This document shows positions 53,001-62,589 of a stretch of DNA of 64,000 nucleotides, in pieces. The first letter of the stretch is position 1. Every line of letters begins with the position of its first letter. Source of the stretch: Pararge aegeria (Eukaryota > Arthropoda > Insecta > Lepidoptera > Nymphalidae); contig NC_053204.1 in assembly GCF_905163445.1 (NCBI RefSeq), forward strand, positions 1,681,501 to 1,745,500, written 5' to 3'. The notes below the pieces were generated by a model. That model had not been told where the DNA came from, did not search any database, and saw nothing but the letters and a program-made list of their open reading frames with translations. The position numbers were made by a program, and so were the translations under genes.

Positions 53001-53666
53001 AGAAAGGTAAAAGGCTTCAGCATCAACATAAACAGTGACAGTCAAGCTGTACTAAAAGCCTTAACCAAACACACAACAACATCAAAACTCATACTTGACT
53101 GTCACAAGAACCTACAAGCCCTATCAAAATCCAACAGAGTAACCCTAAAATGGATACGAGGTCACAACGGAAACAGAGGAAACGACGCAGCCGACGAATT
53201 AGCGCGTCAGGCAGCATCACTAAGGGTAGCTGGACCGGAACCCATCATACCCATACCCTTCACTGAATACAAAACATGGCTCCACAACCAGACGCAAACA
53301 TCACACTCGGTACTATGGTCAAAAACAAAAGAGTGCAAACACACGAAGGAGGCCGTACCAGTTCTCAACCCACGACTAACAACAAAATTACTACAACTGA
53401 ATCGACCTAAACTAAGGACAGTTGTAGGTATGATAACAGGGCACTGCCCACTAAACAAACACCTTTCCATTTTAGGTATAACTGACAGCCCTCTCTGCAG
53501 AGCATGCATGGAGGCGGAGGAAACACCGATACACGTAATGCTCCAATGCAACGGAGTAGCAGAACAACGCGCAGCACACCTTGGCTCCTCAGCAACACTC
53601 CATGAAGCACTCGGCGACCTGGGCGGCCTGCTAAGCTTTTGGAGCGAGCTCGGCTGGCTGGAGTGA
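50034..53666 (+). CDS. LOA ORF2: endonuclease, reverse transcriptase, RNase H
   Basis: Counted from the first ATG (50205) the frame has 1,153 codons, but the open frame and the endonuclease start earlier (IIQTNLQHKQL, LIQEPWV at about 50055-50160) with no ATG, so I extend it to the preceding stop. Endonuclease: catalytic E in QEPWV, DSNAHH, DLTLAS and LSDHR (S at residue 164). Reverse transcriptase: FRPISLTSF, AFIDIEGAFD, GCPQGGVLSPILW, and YADD at residues 620-623. RNase H: YTDGS (D884), AECVG (E919), SDSQ (D945) and GNDAADE. The C-terminus has a zinc knuckle CRACMEAEETPIHVMLQC. YADD, GCPQGG and the RNase H point to the LOA clade. Every catalytic residue checked is intact. Confidence 0.9.
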   Translation, partial: YTTYDNIKIIQTNLQHKQLATATLRGQLEVETDTIALIQEPWVRAQNICGFGSCNGKLYYNSLQEQPRTCIYIPRCLTATLLTHYCYRDLTAVRIQNGRKQGTVAAARPLVLASLYLPIEGEIPTKEVMDLIKQCEEDDTDLIISVDSNAHHILWGSKTNNKRGEQLVSYLLTTNLNILNKGSEPTFVSSRYQTIIDLTLASNNISDQIKNWHVCEELTLSDHRRISFELDLIKPQETPGRNPRKTNREKYKTLIKGDTMYNNKPKIKGTMQIDQNVEQITKHITTCYEKACPLRIQKTKHAPKHSWWGPDLERKGQRLRHLFNRAKNTRKDADWDKFKEAQSQYKKLVQQKTVKSWQHFCTSMENYDNANRIRKILSRDNIRTIGSLKKQDGNYTKNDKEVSETLIETHFPGCKIVDKPVWEENNTTPTKADWEIANNIVTYERVCWAIESFHPFKSAGTDHIFPALLQWGKEQLIPWLAEIFRACLAHRYIPLTWREVKVVFLPKPGKSDYTQPKSFRPISLTSFLLKTLERLGDRYLRDGTLKHIPINQNQHAYCTGKSTETALHSVVSKIEHDLENKLSTLGAFIDIEGAFDKTTFKSIDLALARHKVPDTLRAWIRALLEFRVIQLDFNGTTKGIVAKGCPQGGVLSPILWNLVVDDLITKMNKNGFLTIGYADDITILISGKQENTLNSIMQNALKLLEQWCRENELTVNPKKTELVLFTNKRKPQFPKTPTLFKTSLKLSTEVKYLGVTMDSKLNWKTHIDTKIQKSTIILSQCKRMAGKTWGLKPYIMKWLYLAVVRSSLNYASLIWWPRTLLATTQLELQKFQRQACLAITGCMSTTPTTALEAILCIPPLHLHIKEEATLAALRLRAYGLWKDTNIGHTRILSKEINKCPQLDWICDKTRKHYVLDRHYKVAAEGGKTDKADTVVIEVYTDGSKTNSGTGAGIYCPELNINIAQPLGKNNSVFQAECVGITTAVIAMLNRKVKGFSININSDSQAVLKALTKHTTTSKLILDCHKNLQALSKSNRVTLKWIRGHNGNRGNDAADELARQAASLRVAGPEPIIPIPFTEYKTWLHNQTQTSHSVLWSKTKECKHTKEAVPVLNPRLTTKLLQLNRPKLRTVVGMITGHCPLNKHLSILGITDSPLCRACMEAEETPIHVMLQCNGVAEQRAAHLGSSATLHEALGDLGGLLSFWSELGWLE

Positions 53667-53763
53667 TCCAGCGGGGAGCCGCATCAGTGGCCATACGTAC
53701 AACGGACGGTCCCAGACCAACCAAGTGCGGAAAAGGCCCAGGAACAGAAGAAGAAGAAGAAGA

Positions 53764-54595
53764 AGAAGTGTCATACTTGGCAGAGGCAAGAAATAGTTGG
53801 TCTGCTCTTAGTCCCAGTATTTTGCCGGTTTCTTTTTCTTCACAGATACAGTGGGACGACATTATTTGCAAAAAAACTTTTGACACACTTTTAGACCAAA
53901 TGCCATCTAAAAGAGACCGTGCTCGTCTTCTCGCTCTCTCTGCTAAGGAGTCCGGCTACTGGCTACATGCTCTCCCTTCAGCTAACCTGGGCACTATGTT
54001 AGACCACACCACTCTATCGGTGGTGATTGGTCTTAGGCTTGGCGCCTCTATAATTCAGCCTCATCGATGCCACTGCGGTGACAGCGTTGACACCTACGGT
54101 CACCATGGACTCTCCTGTTCAAGAAGCGCTGGTCGCTTCTCTCGCCATAGCACCATCAACGACATCATCCGACGTTCTCTAGCTACCGCTCACGTACCAG
54201 CTGTATTAGAACCTATTGGTTTGGCGCGGAGCGATGGCAAGAGACCTGATGGTATGACGCTCATACCTTGGAGGCTTGGAAGGTCACTTCTGTGGGATGC
54301 AACTTGTGTTGATACCCTAGCTGCATCACACATCCAGGCTACTTCGTCAATGGTAGGTGCGGCTGCTTCCAGTGCCGAGCAGGCCAAGAGGCGTAAATAT
54401 GAAAACCTGGATAGCAGCTTCATTTCTGTGCCTTTTGGAGTAGAGACTTTGGGACCGTGGGGTCCGGAGGCAAGAGCCCTTTTCAAAGAATTATCGAAAA
54501 GGGTTATCGAGTCTACCGGTGATCCTAGAGCGGGCAGTTACCTTGGCCAACGAATTAGTTTGGCCATCCAGAGGGGCAATGCTGCCAGCATCTAA
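53764..54595 (+). pseudogene. RLE-element C-terminus: CxC...H..C knuckle and endonuclease
   Basis: It resumes the outer element after the target duplication. Helical region (TLLDQMPSKRDRARLLAL), a zinc-binding CHCGDSVDTYGHHGLSC, then RFSRHSTINDIIRRSLA, EPIGLARSDGKRPDG and LLWDATCVDTLAASH. The RPDG followed about 15 residues later by WDAT is read as the PD-(D/E)xK-type core of a restriction-like endonuclease. The frame is open to 54595, but the element is inactive because of the damage upstream. Confidence 0.7.
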
Positions 54596-54737
54596 GGAAC
54601 TGTGCCTCGCTGCGGTGGTTTCGAGGACGTTTTAGATTTTATTTAGTTTTTAAATAGTTTATTTTAGGTTATAGTTATGTATTAATAAAAATTATATTTT
54701 AATTTTTCATTTTTCATTGGTCCTCCGAATTACTTAG

Positions 54738-54955
54738 CAATTATTAATTGTAAAGTCAACATCTCCTGAGGATGCTCCGGTTTCGGAGCGAAACGTGCGT
54801 AGAGGGTACATTGCCGAAGATCTGTTTGGTGTGGAGTATGAGGATTGAAGAAATTATTAATTACACCGAACAGATTCTCCTGCTTACTGCTGAATTTACA
54901 TAATATATCATGAAATTCCGCAAAGTAACGCCTGCTTCTATCCAATACAACAATT
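54738..54955. mobile_element. TIR MITE, family M1
   Basis: Core gtcaacatctcctgaggatg, tttcggagcgaaacgtgcg, and right end gaatttacataatatatcat. It is followed by aagtaacgcctgcttctatc, also found after the 38-kb copy. Confidence 0.75.
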
Positions 54956-55600
54956 ATAATATTAGTAAAAAATAAATAGGAGCAGGATAATAAAATAATA
55001 CCCACAAGGTGAGATTAAGTTTTTTCATGATTTACCCACCGTTTTGTAAAATTCTTAGATTTTAGAGTAGTCCACGACAAATCAGTCAGTTGGTAATGAA
55101 TTTACACACCGTTTCGAAAACTTTGTCTGCAAGGATTTTGAGATAATTTATCAAAATCAGTCGTGACCAAGTAACGTAATTTCTAACATAAAGCACCTAA
55201 TCAGTGCTCCAGTAAAAAGCGATCTGCCGGGCACATTACTCAACTTTCGACATGTTAATAAAGGTCGTGTCACGTAAAAAGACCGATATGACTAACATTT
55301 AATTTACCTCAATATTTGGATGTCGATGTGAACAAAAAATATGCGTGAAACACAAAATGATAACATCTATAGATAAGTGTTTAGTACCTACCAAATTGTT
55401 TCCAAGTGAAGAATTTTAATTTGAATTTGCGCACCAGGAAATAATTAATGAATGAATATACCTTAATTGTACACCACGAAAACTACATATAATAGAAAAC
55501 CTATCACAAGACAGCGTATATAATTTGGCGGCCTATTCGCTATAATAGCAATCTCTTCCAGGCAACCAATAGAAATAGTATGTATGTTAAATTATTCTAT
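54956..55600. other. Gene-free AT-rich stretch
   Basis: A short LINE-end motif (gcggcctattcgctataata, caatctcttccaggcaacc) lies at about 55525-55570. No gene is seen. Confidence 0.4.
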
Positions 55601-55601
55601 G

Positions 55602-55953
55602 CTAGCTTCTGCCCGCGACTTCGTCTGCGTGGACTTCAGAATTGGGTCTAAAGCTTCGCTCGTTAACAATTTTTAATCCTACCGCGGAAACTATTTGAGT
55701 GATCGGTATAGAAAATCCATGTCGTTTTCCATAACATACAAAATTTCAAAGCTGTCTGCCCGCGACTTAGCTCGTAACAATTTTCAATTTTCCCTCGAAA
55801 ACTTCTAAAGAAATCGAGATAAAAGGTAGCCTATGTTCATTTCCATGGCAGAGGCTACATGCATGCCAAATTTAATCCAAATTCCATTTAGCCGTTTTTG
55901 CGTGATTGAGAAACAAACATCCACACTTTCACATTTATAATATTAGTAGGATA
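55602..55953 (-). mobile_element. Helitron-like repeat
   Basis: On the minus strand it starts aatattataaatgtgaaagt and ends cgcgggcagaagCTAG. It contains degraded internal repeats of cccgcgact. Confidence 0.5.
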
Positions 55954-56585
55954 GTACTAAACCGTCGATGTTAAGCCTCATGTGCCTGTAATATACTATA
56001 TTCATACATTTTCTCATAGAAATAAAAAAGCTTTAGCCGCATTAATCCATACGATCCACAGTAAGTAAGAAATATTAAAAATAATTGAAGTTTACTACAC
56101 CAGTGATAAAAAATTAAAGTACAATCTCTGCATTATAAATAGATTTTGGAAGCAGCAGATCAAACAAAATTCAAAAAAATTCAAAATTCATTTATTTCAA
56201 GTAGGCCTAATATAAGCACTTTTGAAACGTCAAGTACCTAACCTAACGTCAAAACTAAGTACCTTCTCGAATATTTTTTTCAGAAATAATATTCGCGTAA
56301 TTTGAATTTATTGAATTGATACCGCCGCTGCGTACACTCGATGTAGGATGAATGAATTAATGAAAATACTTTTTTATTGTACACCAAAGAAGAAAAGTCG
56401 TTACGGAGATAATATAAAATAAAGCAAGAGAGAACAATTTAGGATTCCAAACTCACGAATTAATTTTGTCAATATTTTTTTAACCAACAAATAGTAGGAA
56501 AAGGACCGATAGACATTGCCACTGTTTGTAAGACTCAAAAAAAAAGAACTGTACATAAAATGGTCCGTGCAGTTATAACATTTTG
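55954..56585. other. Gene-free stretch with a LINE end
   Basis: 56165-56245 is a minus-strand Jockey-type 3' tip (aattcatttatttcaagtag, cctaatataagcac). The remainder is AT-rich. Confidence 0.5.
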
Positions 56586-56589
56586 GCGA

Positions 56590-56880
56590 CCTCGTTGGCG
56601 CTACCGTTTTAGGTAGGAGGTCTCGGGTTCGGCTGGGGCAATTTGGGAATTTATAATTCCTGATTTATCTCTAGTCTGGTCTGGTGGCTATTTAGCACCC
56701 TACCATCAAAAGACGTGCCGCTAAGCGATTTAGCGTTCCGGCATGATGTCGCGTAGAAACCGATAGGGGTATACATAACTTATTTACCCCTAACGGCTTA
56801 GCCCGTTACCATCTTTGGCATCATCACTTACCAAAAGGTGAGATTGCAGCGAAGGGCTAACTTGTAGTGACATAAAAATT
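56590..56880 (+). mobile_element. SINE family C
   Basis: Head cctcgttggcgctacc and gtctcgggttcggctggg, body tagtctggtctggtgg, gacgtgccgctaagcgatt, and cacttaccaaaaggtgag near the 3' end. Confidence 0.8.
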
Positions 56881-57042
56881 ATCTGAGAGCTTTTTTCGTG
56901 ACGCGAAGTGTACCATGCTATTGAACAATATCGTGTTTGATTTGACCTTCAGTTAACTTACTAAGAAAAGCAGATGATATGAAGTTAATGACGAAACATT
57001 TGTAATTGATAATTCGGTGGAGTCGTATTGCAGAGATTTATT

Positions 57043-57304
57043 GTTGACGGCCGATTGGCGCAGTTTGCATCGACCCTGCTTTCTGAGTCCAAGGCCGTGG
57101 GTTCGATTCCCACTACTGGAAAATGTTTGTATGATGAGCATGAATGTTTTTCAGTGTCTGGGTGTTTATATGTATATTCTAAGTATTTATGTATATTATA
57201 TATAAAAATATTCATCAGTCATCTTAGTACCCATAACACAAGTTACGCTTAAATTGGGGCTAAAGGGCGATGTGTGTATTGTCGTAGTATATTTATTTTA
57301 TTTT
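57043..57304 (+). mobile_element. tRNA-derived SINE, family A
   Basis: Full copy: ttggcgcagtttgcatcgac, gggttcgattccc, body, and an AT-rich 3' end. Confidence 0.88.
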
Positions 57305-57554
57305 ATTTTTATTGTTGTGATTGACTGTGTATGAATGGGTCTTGGATTCGAATCCCGGATCCCGAAAACTGCAATTCCGATGTTCCGATGGGAAAAAAGT
57401 TTATCGGGTTGATGGACCTCTTTTCACACTCTTCTTTTCGTTCGGGGAAGTACAACGAAAGTTAAGTCGAAGTACCCATTGGGCTATCTTTTTAATTATT
57501 ATAATAACTTATAGAAAAGTCTTATTATAGTATTAAGGTCTACGTCAACGATAA

Positions 57555-57857
57555 ATATGCTTGGGTGTAAATTATTGCTCTAACCAGGTTGCTTCTTTAA
57601 TAGTTTTTAATTGACAATGTGAGATGGTGATAACAAAAAAAAATAACAACAGGCTAAGTTTGTTGTGGGCTTCTTCTTAGACCAGGGCGCGTTTCGAAAC
57701 CTCGTAGCTTTAGTTTTAAGTTGACGAATTCATTTATCGCCATCAACTCACTCCTATGTCATATTTTACATGTAATGTACGCATCAAAAGTTCCATCTAT
57801 GTGCATATTTGCAATATTGAAAATAAAGAAATAATTGACTTTGACTTTGACTTTGAC
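57555..57857 (+). mobile_element. Family E dispersed 3' end
   Basis: Contains cttgggtgtaaattattgct, gacaatgtgagatggtgata, ttcttagaccagggcgcg and a terminal ttgactttgactttgac. Confidence 0.75.
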
Positions 57858-57964
57858 TATTTATTTATTAAGGACGCTAACAATATACATATAAAACATA
57901 TACAGTATAATATAGTAATAAACTTGTACAATATTCTACACATTCACTTATATGTACATCGATA

Positions 57965-58310
57965 ACACGTGTGTACTTATGTGCACGCGTTAGTTCTTTG
58001 GCGTGGAAAAAAAATAACTTAAATGCAGTAGTGATTAACGATAAATATTAAAATTAATCAAAAAGATTTTATTTAAGTAAGAAAGGTTTTATTAACGTAA
58101 TTATATTTATTTATACACACTGTTTGTACTGTTACGAAACACGTGTTCTAAATATAAAAATACTAGAATATACAACTTGAACATAGTTTTCATGCCACCT
58201 AGAACTAACTTGACGATGTACGAGTAGATGTCGGTGTGCGCGCGCATCGTAAAAATTCACTCTCATCATTTTTCTCCATCGCGCCAAAAGAAGTATAACT
58301 TCAATAATTA
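57965..58310. mobile_element. Family M3 MITE, internally altered
   Basis: Left tgtacttatgtgcacgcgtt and ttctttggcg; right ccatcgcgccaaaagaagta, taacttc. The interior differs from the other two copies. Confidence 0.5.
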
Positions 58311-58484
58311 TAATAATGACATGTAACACAGCAAAAATAATCATAAAGACAGGAAGGAATAGGTGTTGTTTACGTAATATCTTAAGCGAGGGCTCACCGG
58401 TACGTAAGCGATGAGCTTTTTTTTAAATACCGGGTAAGTGTTGTGAAATATGTCGATGCCAGGTAATAATCGTGATATTGAAAT

Positions 58485-59150
58485 TCAAATCTTTATTTGC
58501 GTGATTGCAGGTTAAAAAAATTTATCTTATAATAAAACATAACATATTCCGTGCTACAATCAGCCATTCTATGGCATGCAAATTATAACAACACCTTAAT
58601 TATAAAATTATTTTTCCATTTTATAGGTACAAAGTGTCAGAAAATTAAGGTATCAATACTGTGAAATTATATAACAATTTCAACTTAAAATTAAGTAATA
58701 TAAAGTAAACCAAAATATGAACCTAGAAACACAATTATTTAAACCTTTAGTTTTAGATATTCGTCCACTGAATAAAACTGACGAAGCATAAGCCATTCAA
58801 TAATTTTTATCTTAAATTTAGGCAAAGGTATGTCAATTAAAGTATTTGGCAATTTGTTATAAATTGTTATTGTCATACAATAAATATTTCTTTTATATAA
58901 AATGAGGATACACGCCTACAATCCTTCGCCTTCTGTTCTTTTTAAGTTCTAAAGTAATGTAAATACTTTTATGACACATTTTTTTTATCTCTGAATGCTC
59001 TCTGTTAGTTGTAAATATGAGGGCTTGTTTACCAAGATGGCCTACCGATTCGACTTGAATTCGGTAGTTAAAAATCCTAGTTATCCACGGATCTACTAAG
59101 TAATGGTATACCATGTACCAAGTTAAACAATCCCCATGTTTCACACGAGG
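58485..59150 (-). pseudogene. LINE reverse transcriptase C-terminus, frameshifted
   Basis: On the minus strand, the frame 58893-59144 reads GDCLTWYMVYHYLVDPW then LGKQALIFTTNREH. After a one-base frame change it continues YKRNIYCMTITIYNKLPN and PKFKIKIIEWLMLRQFYS, ending in a stop near 58745. The second part parallels the last block of the LINE at 2033-4540 (FYNMIPK, HKFKECVKTHLLQRGYY). A 3' UTR runs to about 58485. The first part is less certain. Confidence 0.55.
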
Positions 59151-59359
59151 TTACGTCCGATTTACAAAATACATGCAAATGTTATGCTGTAATAGCGGCA
59201 ACAGGGAAAGTCGCAAGGTTGCCGCAATTAAAACAACCATGCCATGTTTGTTACTAGATTGCAGTTAATTTTCTCGCAGTTTCGTCTGGTGTGAGGCTTT
59301 AGCCGTGGCTAGTTACCACCCTAACGACAAAGTCGAGTTTTTATCTACTGATACATATT

Positions 59360-59662
59360 ATTGTTATAGCGTATTGGGTAGCAGCTCGACTTCACTTCCG
59401 GGGGGCTGAGTTCGAATCCCAGCACGCATCTCTAACTCTTCTAAGTTATGTGCGTTTTAGTAATTAAAATATAATATGCTTCAACGGTGAAGGAAAACAT
59501 CGTGAGGAATCCTGTAAGCCTAAGAGTTCTACATAATGTTTTTAAAGGTGTGTGGAGTCCGCCGATCCGCATTGGGCCAGCGTGGTGGACTACGGCCTTA
59601 ACCCTCACTATGGGAGGGGACCCGTGCTCGGTTATGGGTTAATGTGATGATGATGATGATAT
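59360..59662 (+). mobile_element. tRNA-derived SINE, family B
   Basis: Head tagcgtattgggtagcagct and gagttcgaatcccagc, body cttcaacggtgaaggaaaac, gggccagcgtggtggact, and a (atg)n tail. Confidence 0.85.
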
Positions 59663-59989
59663 ATCATTGAATAAATACTAAATTTTAGCGATTCTTTGTC
59701 ATCATTCATATTAAGGTGCTTTAACGGTGAAGGCAAACATGAATGAAAGTTGTAACGAATGAAAAAGAATAGCATAAAAAGTTTTATTTGTTAGAACGCG
59801 CTAAGCTCCTTAACTAACAGACAACAACAGATTTAATATGTTCCTTTTGAATTTTATAGCCTTATTCTTGAGGAAGGTTACAAGATTTTTAACTACGTCT
59901 CTTAGGCATAGAGTCTGACAATGCAACGCGGTGGGTCGAACAATGGAAGTTTGTATGGGACTTAAGAGAAGTCGCGGGGGACTAGCTAG

Positions 59990-60141
59990 CAGTGGCGTGC
60001 ATAGAGGGTATGCACAGGGCATGCAGATTATATAAAATGAATATAATCTCCATAGTAAGAGTTATAAAAAGCCTACCTTAAGTTTTTATAATTCGTACTG
60101 GACATTTTCTACATTTTCATTTCCATCTATGAACGACAATG
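59990..60141. mobile_element. hAT-type foldback MITE, shortened
   Basis: Starts CAGTGGCGTGCATAGAGGGT and ends with a decayed inverted repeat (gaacgacaatg). It is flanked by the 8-base palindromic repeat ctagctag (59982-59989 and 60142-60149). About 50 bp shorter than the 22.4-kb copy. Confidence 0.8.
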
Positions 60142-60149
60142 CTAGCTAG

Positions 60150-60409
60150 TCTATATAATAGAAACATAATTCTGATAACCGCCATGTTTATATGGAACAA
60201 TATTTACATAGCCATTGTGCTAAAAATCCAATGGCGCTTCATACAGGATGTATGTTACAACCTTGCTTTCTTCAAGGGTCTTAGATGGACAAAAAACAAT
60301 CAACGAAATATATTGCACAAAATACTGATTCAATACTCGTATGGTGCAAGTTACGAGCGTTTTTTAATAAATTTTAATCGGATGCTAGTTATATTTCTTA
60401 TGCTAATTT
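60150..60409. other. Unassigned stretch
   Basis: A hydrophobic 123-codon frame (60139-60510) overlaps this stretch, but its end lies in a SINE and its start in a MITE. There is no recognisable domain, so it is not called a gene. Confidence 0.35.
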
Positions 60410-60780
60410 GGTATAGCCTAACGGTCCGGACTCCGGCTTCACTTTCGGGGGGCCGAGTTCGAATCCCAGCATGCACCTCCAACCTTTCTAAGTCATATTT
60501 ATGCGTTTAAAGCAAATAAAATATCACTTGCTTCAACGGTGAAGGAAAAACATCCGAATGTGGAAACCTATAAGTGTTAATTTTTTTGGTTTCAACTTAA
60601 ATTTATTCTTTACATTTTGTTTCATTTAATTCCAAGTTGTGTACACATACTTTGGGTTGTAGCTTAGAACAAAAAGTCTGAGAGTTCTCCATAATGTTCT
60701 CAAAAGCGTGTGTAGTCCACCAATCCGCACTGAGCCCTTCTCAATGTGGGAGGCCCGTGCCCTGTCTCACGCGCTTAATA
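60410..60780 (+). mobile_element. SINE family B with internal insertion
   Basis: Head and middle at 60410-60545 (gcttcactttcgggggg, gagttcgaatccc), then about 130 bp of unrelated AT-rich sequence, then the 3' part (gagagttctccataatgtt) from 60676. Confidence 0.7.
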
Positions 60781-61008
60781 CTGAAATGCAATGTAACCAT
60801 ACTTGGTGCATAATCTACTATGCGCTTACATTGCGAACGAGGGCATATAAGATAAATTTATGTACTACCGAATACCTTGTCGTGGGCGTGAGATGATGAT
60901 GAATTATATTTGGACTAAGACGTGGACAGCTCGTTCGTGGAAGTACTACCGCTATTTCTGCCGCCAAGAAGCGTTGCTGAGTTCTGGCCTAAAAATAAAA
61001 AAAAAAAT

Positions 61009-61430
61009 AACAACACACAATCGCCATCTAGCTCCAAAGTAAGCGTAGCTTGTGTTATGGGTACTTAGATGACTGATGAATATTTTTTTATGAATAATAT
61101 ACACAAATACTTATAATATACAGATAAACACCCACACACTGAAAAACATTCATTCTCATCATACAAACATTTTCCAGTTGTGGGAATCGAACCTACGGCC
61201 TTGGACTCAGAAAGCAGGGTCGCTGCCCACTGCGCCAATCGGCATTGGCTAGTCACCACTCCACCGACAAAGACGTGCCGCGTTCCGGTGCGATGTCACG
61301 TACGACCCGATTAGGGGTATGATTACCATACTCCCTAACAGGTTTGCCCGCTAACATCTTAGACTGCAGCACAACTTACCACCAGGTGAGATTGCAGTCA
61401 AAGGCTAACTTGTAGTGGAATAAAAATAAA
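61009..61430. mobile_element. SINE A (minus) abutting SINE C (plus)
   Basis: 61009-61243 is a minus-strand SINE A ending ctgcgccaatcggc. It joins directly a headless plus-strand SINE C (61247-61430: ttggctagtcaccactccac, accaggtgagattgcagtc). The SINE A insertion apparently replaced or truncated the SINE C head. Confidence 0.8.
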
Positions 61431-61435
61431 AATAA

Positions 61436-61695
61436 AGTATTTTTAAACTTATCTATTAATATATTTATTCTTTAAAATAATGGTTTTATAAATATAACCT
61501 AAAATAAACTATTTAAAACTAAATAAAATCTAAAACGTCCTCGAAACCACCGCAGCCAGGCACAGTTCCCTAAGATGCTGGCAGCATTGCCCCTTCGGAT
61601 GGCCAAACTAATTCGTTGGCCAAGGTAACTGCACGCTCTAGTAGACTCGATAACCCTTTTCGATAATTCTTTGAAAAGAGCTCTTGCCTCCGGAA
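61436..61695 (-). mobile_element. RLE-type retrotransposon, 5'-truncated second copy
   Basis: The reverse complement matches about 54463-54700: ggaggcaagagctctttt, aagaattatcgaaaaggg, ttatcgagtctac, ggcaatgctgccagcatctt and the 3' UTR to the AT-rich end. Only the last 45 or so codons and the 3' UTR are present. Confidence 0.88.
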
Positions 61696-61699
61696 AGAA

Positions 61700-62055
61700 G
61701 CACTTATCTATTTGATTTTTTTTTGATTATAAAATAATTATTTTATTCAAGAGTCATACTCTCCTATAAGTTGAGGCACTGGTCGAACACAATCGACTAA
61801 TAATTGCGACCTTGCTCCACATCAACCAATAGTAGGGCAATGTCTCATGGGGAGATGGGATTTAATGGTTTGTTGATAGCTTTCGATAACATATACTTAT
61901 TAGATGCTTATATGCTTATCAGGCGAGGCATAGACAATCTTTAGTACCTACGTGCCAAAGAGGATAAAAACATTACATCATGTCTGCGGTCGTTGACATA
62001 TATACCTACAGAGTGTTCCGTTATCTTATACTTATTTAATTAAGTAAAAATCTGT
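61700..62055. other. Gene-free stretch
   Basis: No repeat or open frame is recognised. Confidence 0.35.
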
Positions 62056-62057
62056 TG

Positions 62058-62310
62058 GTTAGTACTTCAGCCTCCTTTCCGGAAGACGGAGTTCCATCCC
62101 CGGTATGCATATCTTACTTTCAGAGCTATGTGCGTTTTTAATCTATGCTTTTAAATATTGAATAGAATAGGTTACTTACCTACTTACTTACTTACTTTAA
62201 CGGTGAAGGAAAACATCGTGAGGTAACCTGCAAGTCGGAGAATTCACCATAATTTCAAAGGCGTGTGCAGTCTTACAATCCGCACTCCTTCCCCGTTCTA
62301 TCACAGAACA
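62058..62310 (+). mobile_element. SINE family B, diverged
   Basis: gttagtacttcagcctcctt, cggtatgcatatcttac, aacggtgaaggaaaacatcg, and cgtgtgcagtcttacaatcc. A short (ctta)n expansion lies in the middle. Confidence 0.65.
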
Positions 62311-62331
62311 GCGAGACACCTTGAGCGGTGG

Positions 62332-62510
62332 CATCCTTATGTGGTTGATATTCCATCAACACGCACGAAACGTTTTTTATCCACGTAGCTGATACGCACC
62401 GCTAGGAGGTGGAACGCCCTCCCGGCAACTGTTTTTCCTGCCACGTATAATTTGGGTATCTTCAAGGCTAGAGTGAATAAGCTTCTTCTAGGCAAGCGTG
62501 CTCCAAAATC
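62332..62510 (+). pseudogene. LINE reverse transcriptase C-terminal fragment
   Basis: The plus frame reads HPYVVDIPSTRTKRF, a stop, LIRTARRWNALPATVF, then YNLGIFKARVNKLLLGKR. The WNxLPxxVFPxxYxxGxFKxRV pattern is the terminal signature of a common insect LINE reverse transcriptase. One in-frame stop is present and no catalytic part remains. Confidence 0.75.
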
Positions 62511-62589
62511 GGGGTTTTTCCTTTTGAAAGCCTCCGCTGTGTGCACTTCGTAAACGATTAAAGTCGACCTAAAGGCCATCCCTGCAACT

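Larger units (their letters stand above)
47968..53763 (+). mobile_element. LOA-clade retrotransposon, complete, with 13-bp TSD
   Basis: A 5,796-bp element comprising 5' UTR (47968-48292), ORF1, ORF2, 3' UTR and a (GAA)n tail. The 13-base agaagtgtcatac is present on both sides (47955-47967 and 53764-53776). Both ORFs are open and all catalytic motifs are present, so the insertion looks recent. It lies in the sense orientation inside an older RLE-type element. Confidence 0.92.
46270..54710 (+). mobile_element. RLE-type non-LTR retrotransposon, dead, split by a LOA element
   Basis: Parts in order: 5' UTR-like (about 46270-46508), N-terminal zinc-finger frame (46509-46814), reverse transcriptase frame (46808-47659), distal RT/thumb frame (47650-47967), then, after the 5.8-kb insert, the C-terminal zinc-binding and endonuclease frame (53764-54595) and 3' UTR to about 54710. 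The frame is continuous across the insertion site. A 5'-truncated second copy lies at 61436-61695 on the minus strand. This architecture (N-terminal finger, RT, C-terminal restriction-like endonuclease, no APE domain) is that of the R2/R4/NeSL/CRE group; the exact clade is unresolved. Confidence 0.75.

Noticed and set aside
60139..60510. Hydrophobic 123-codon frame
   Set aside because: Starts in a hAT MITE and ends in a SINE B head; no domain.
62337..62579. 80-codon minus-strand frame
   Set aside because: The opposite strand carries a recognisable LINE RT C-terminus with one stop, so this is its shadow.
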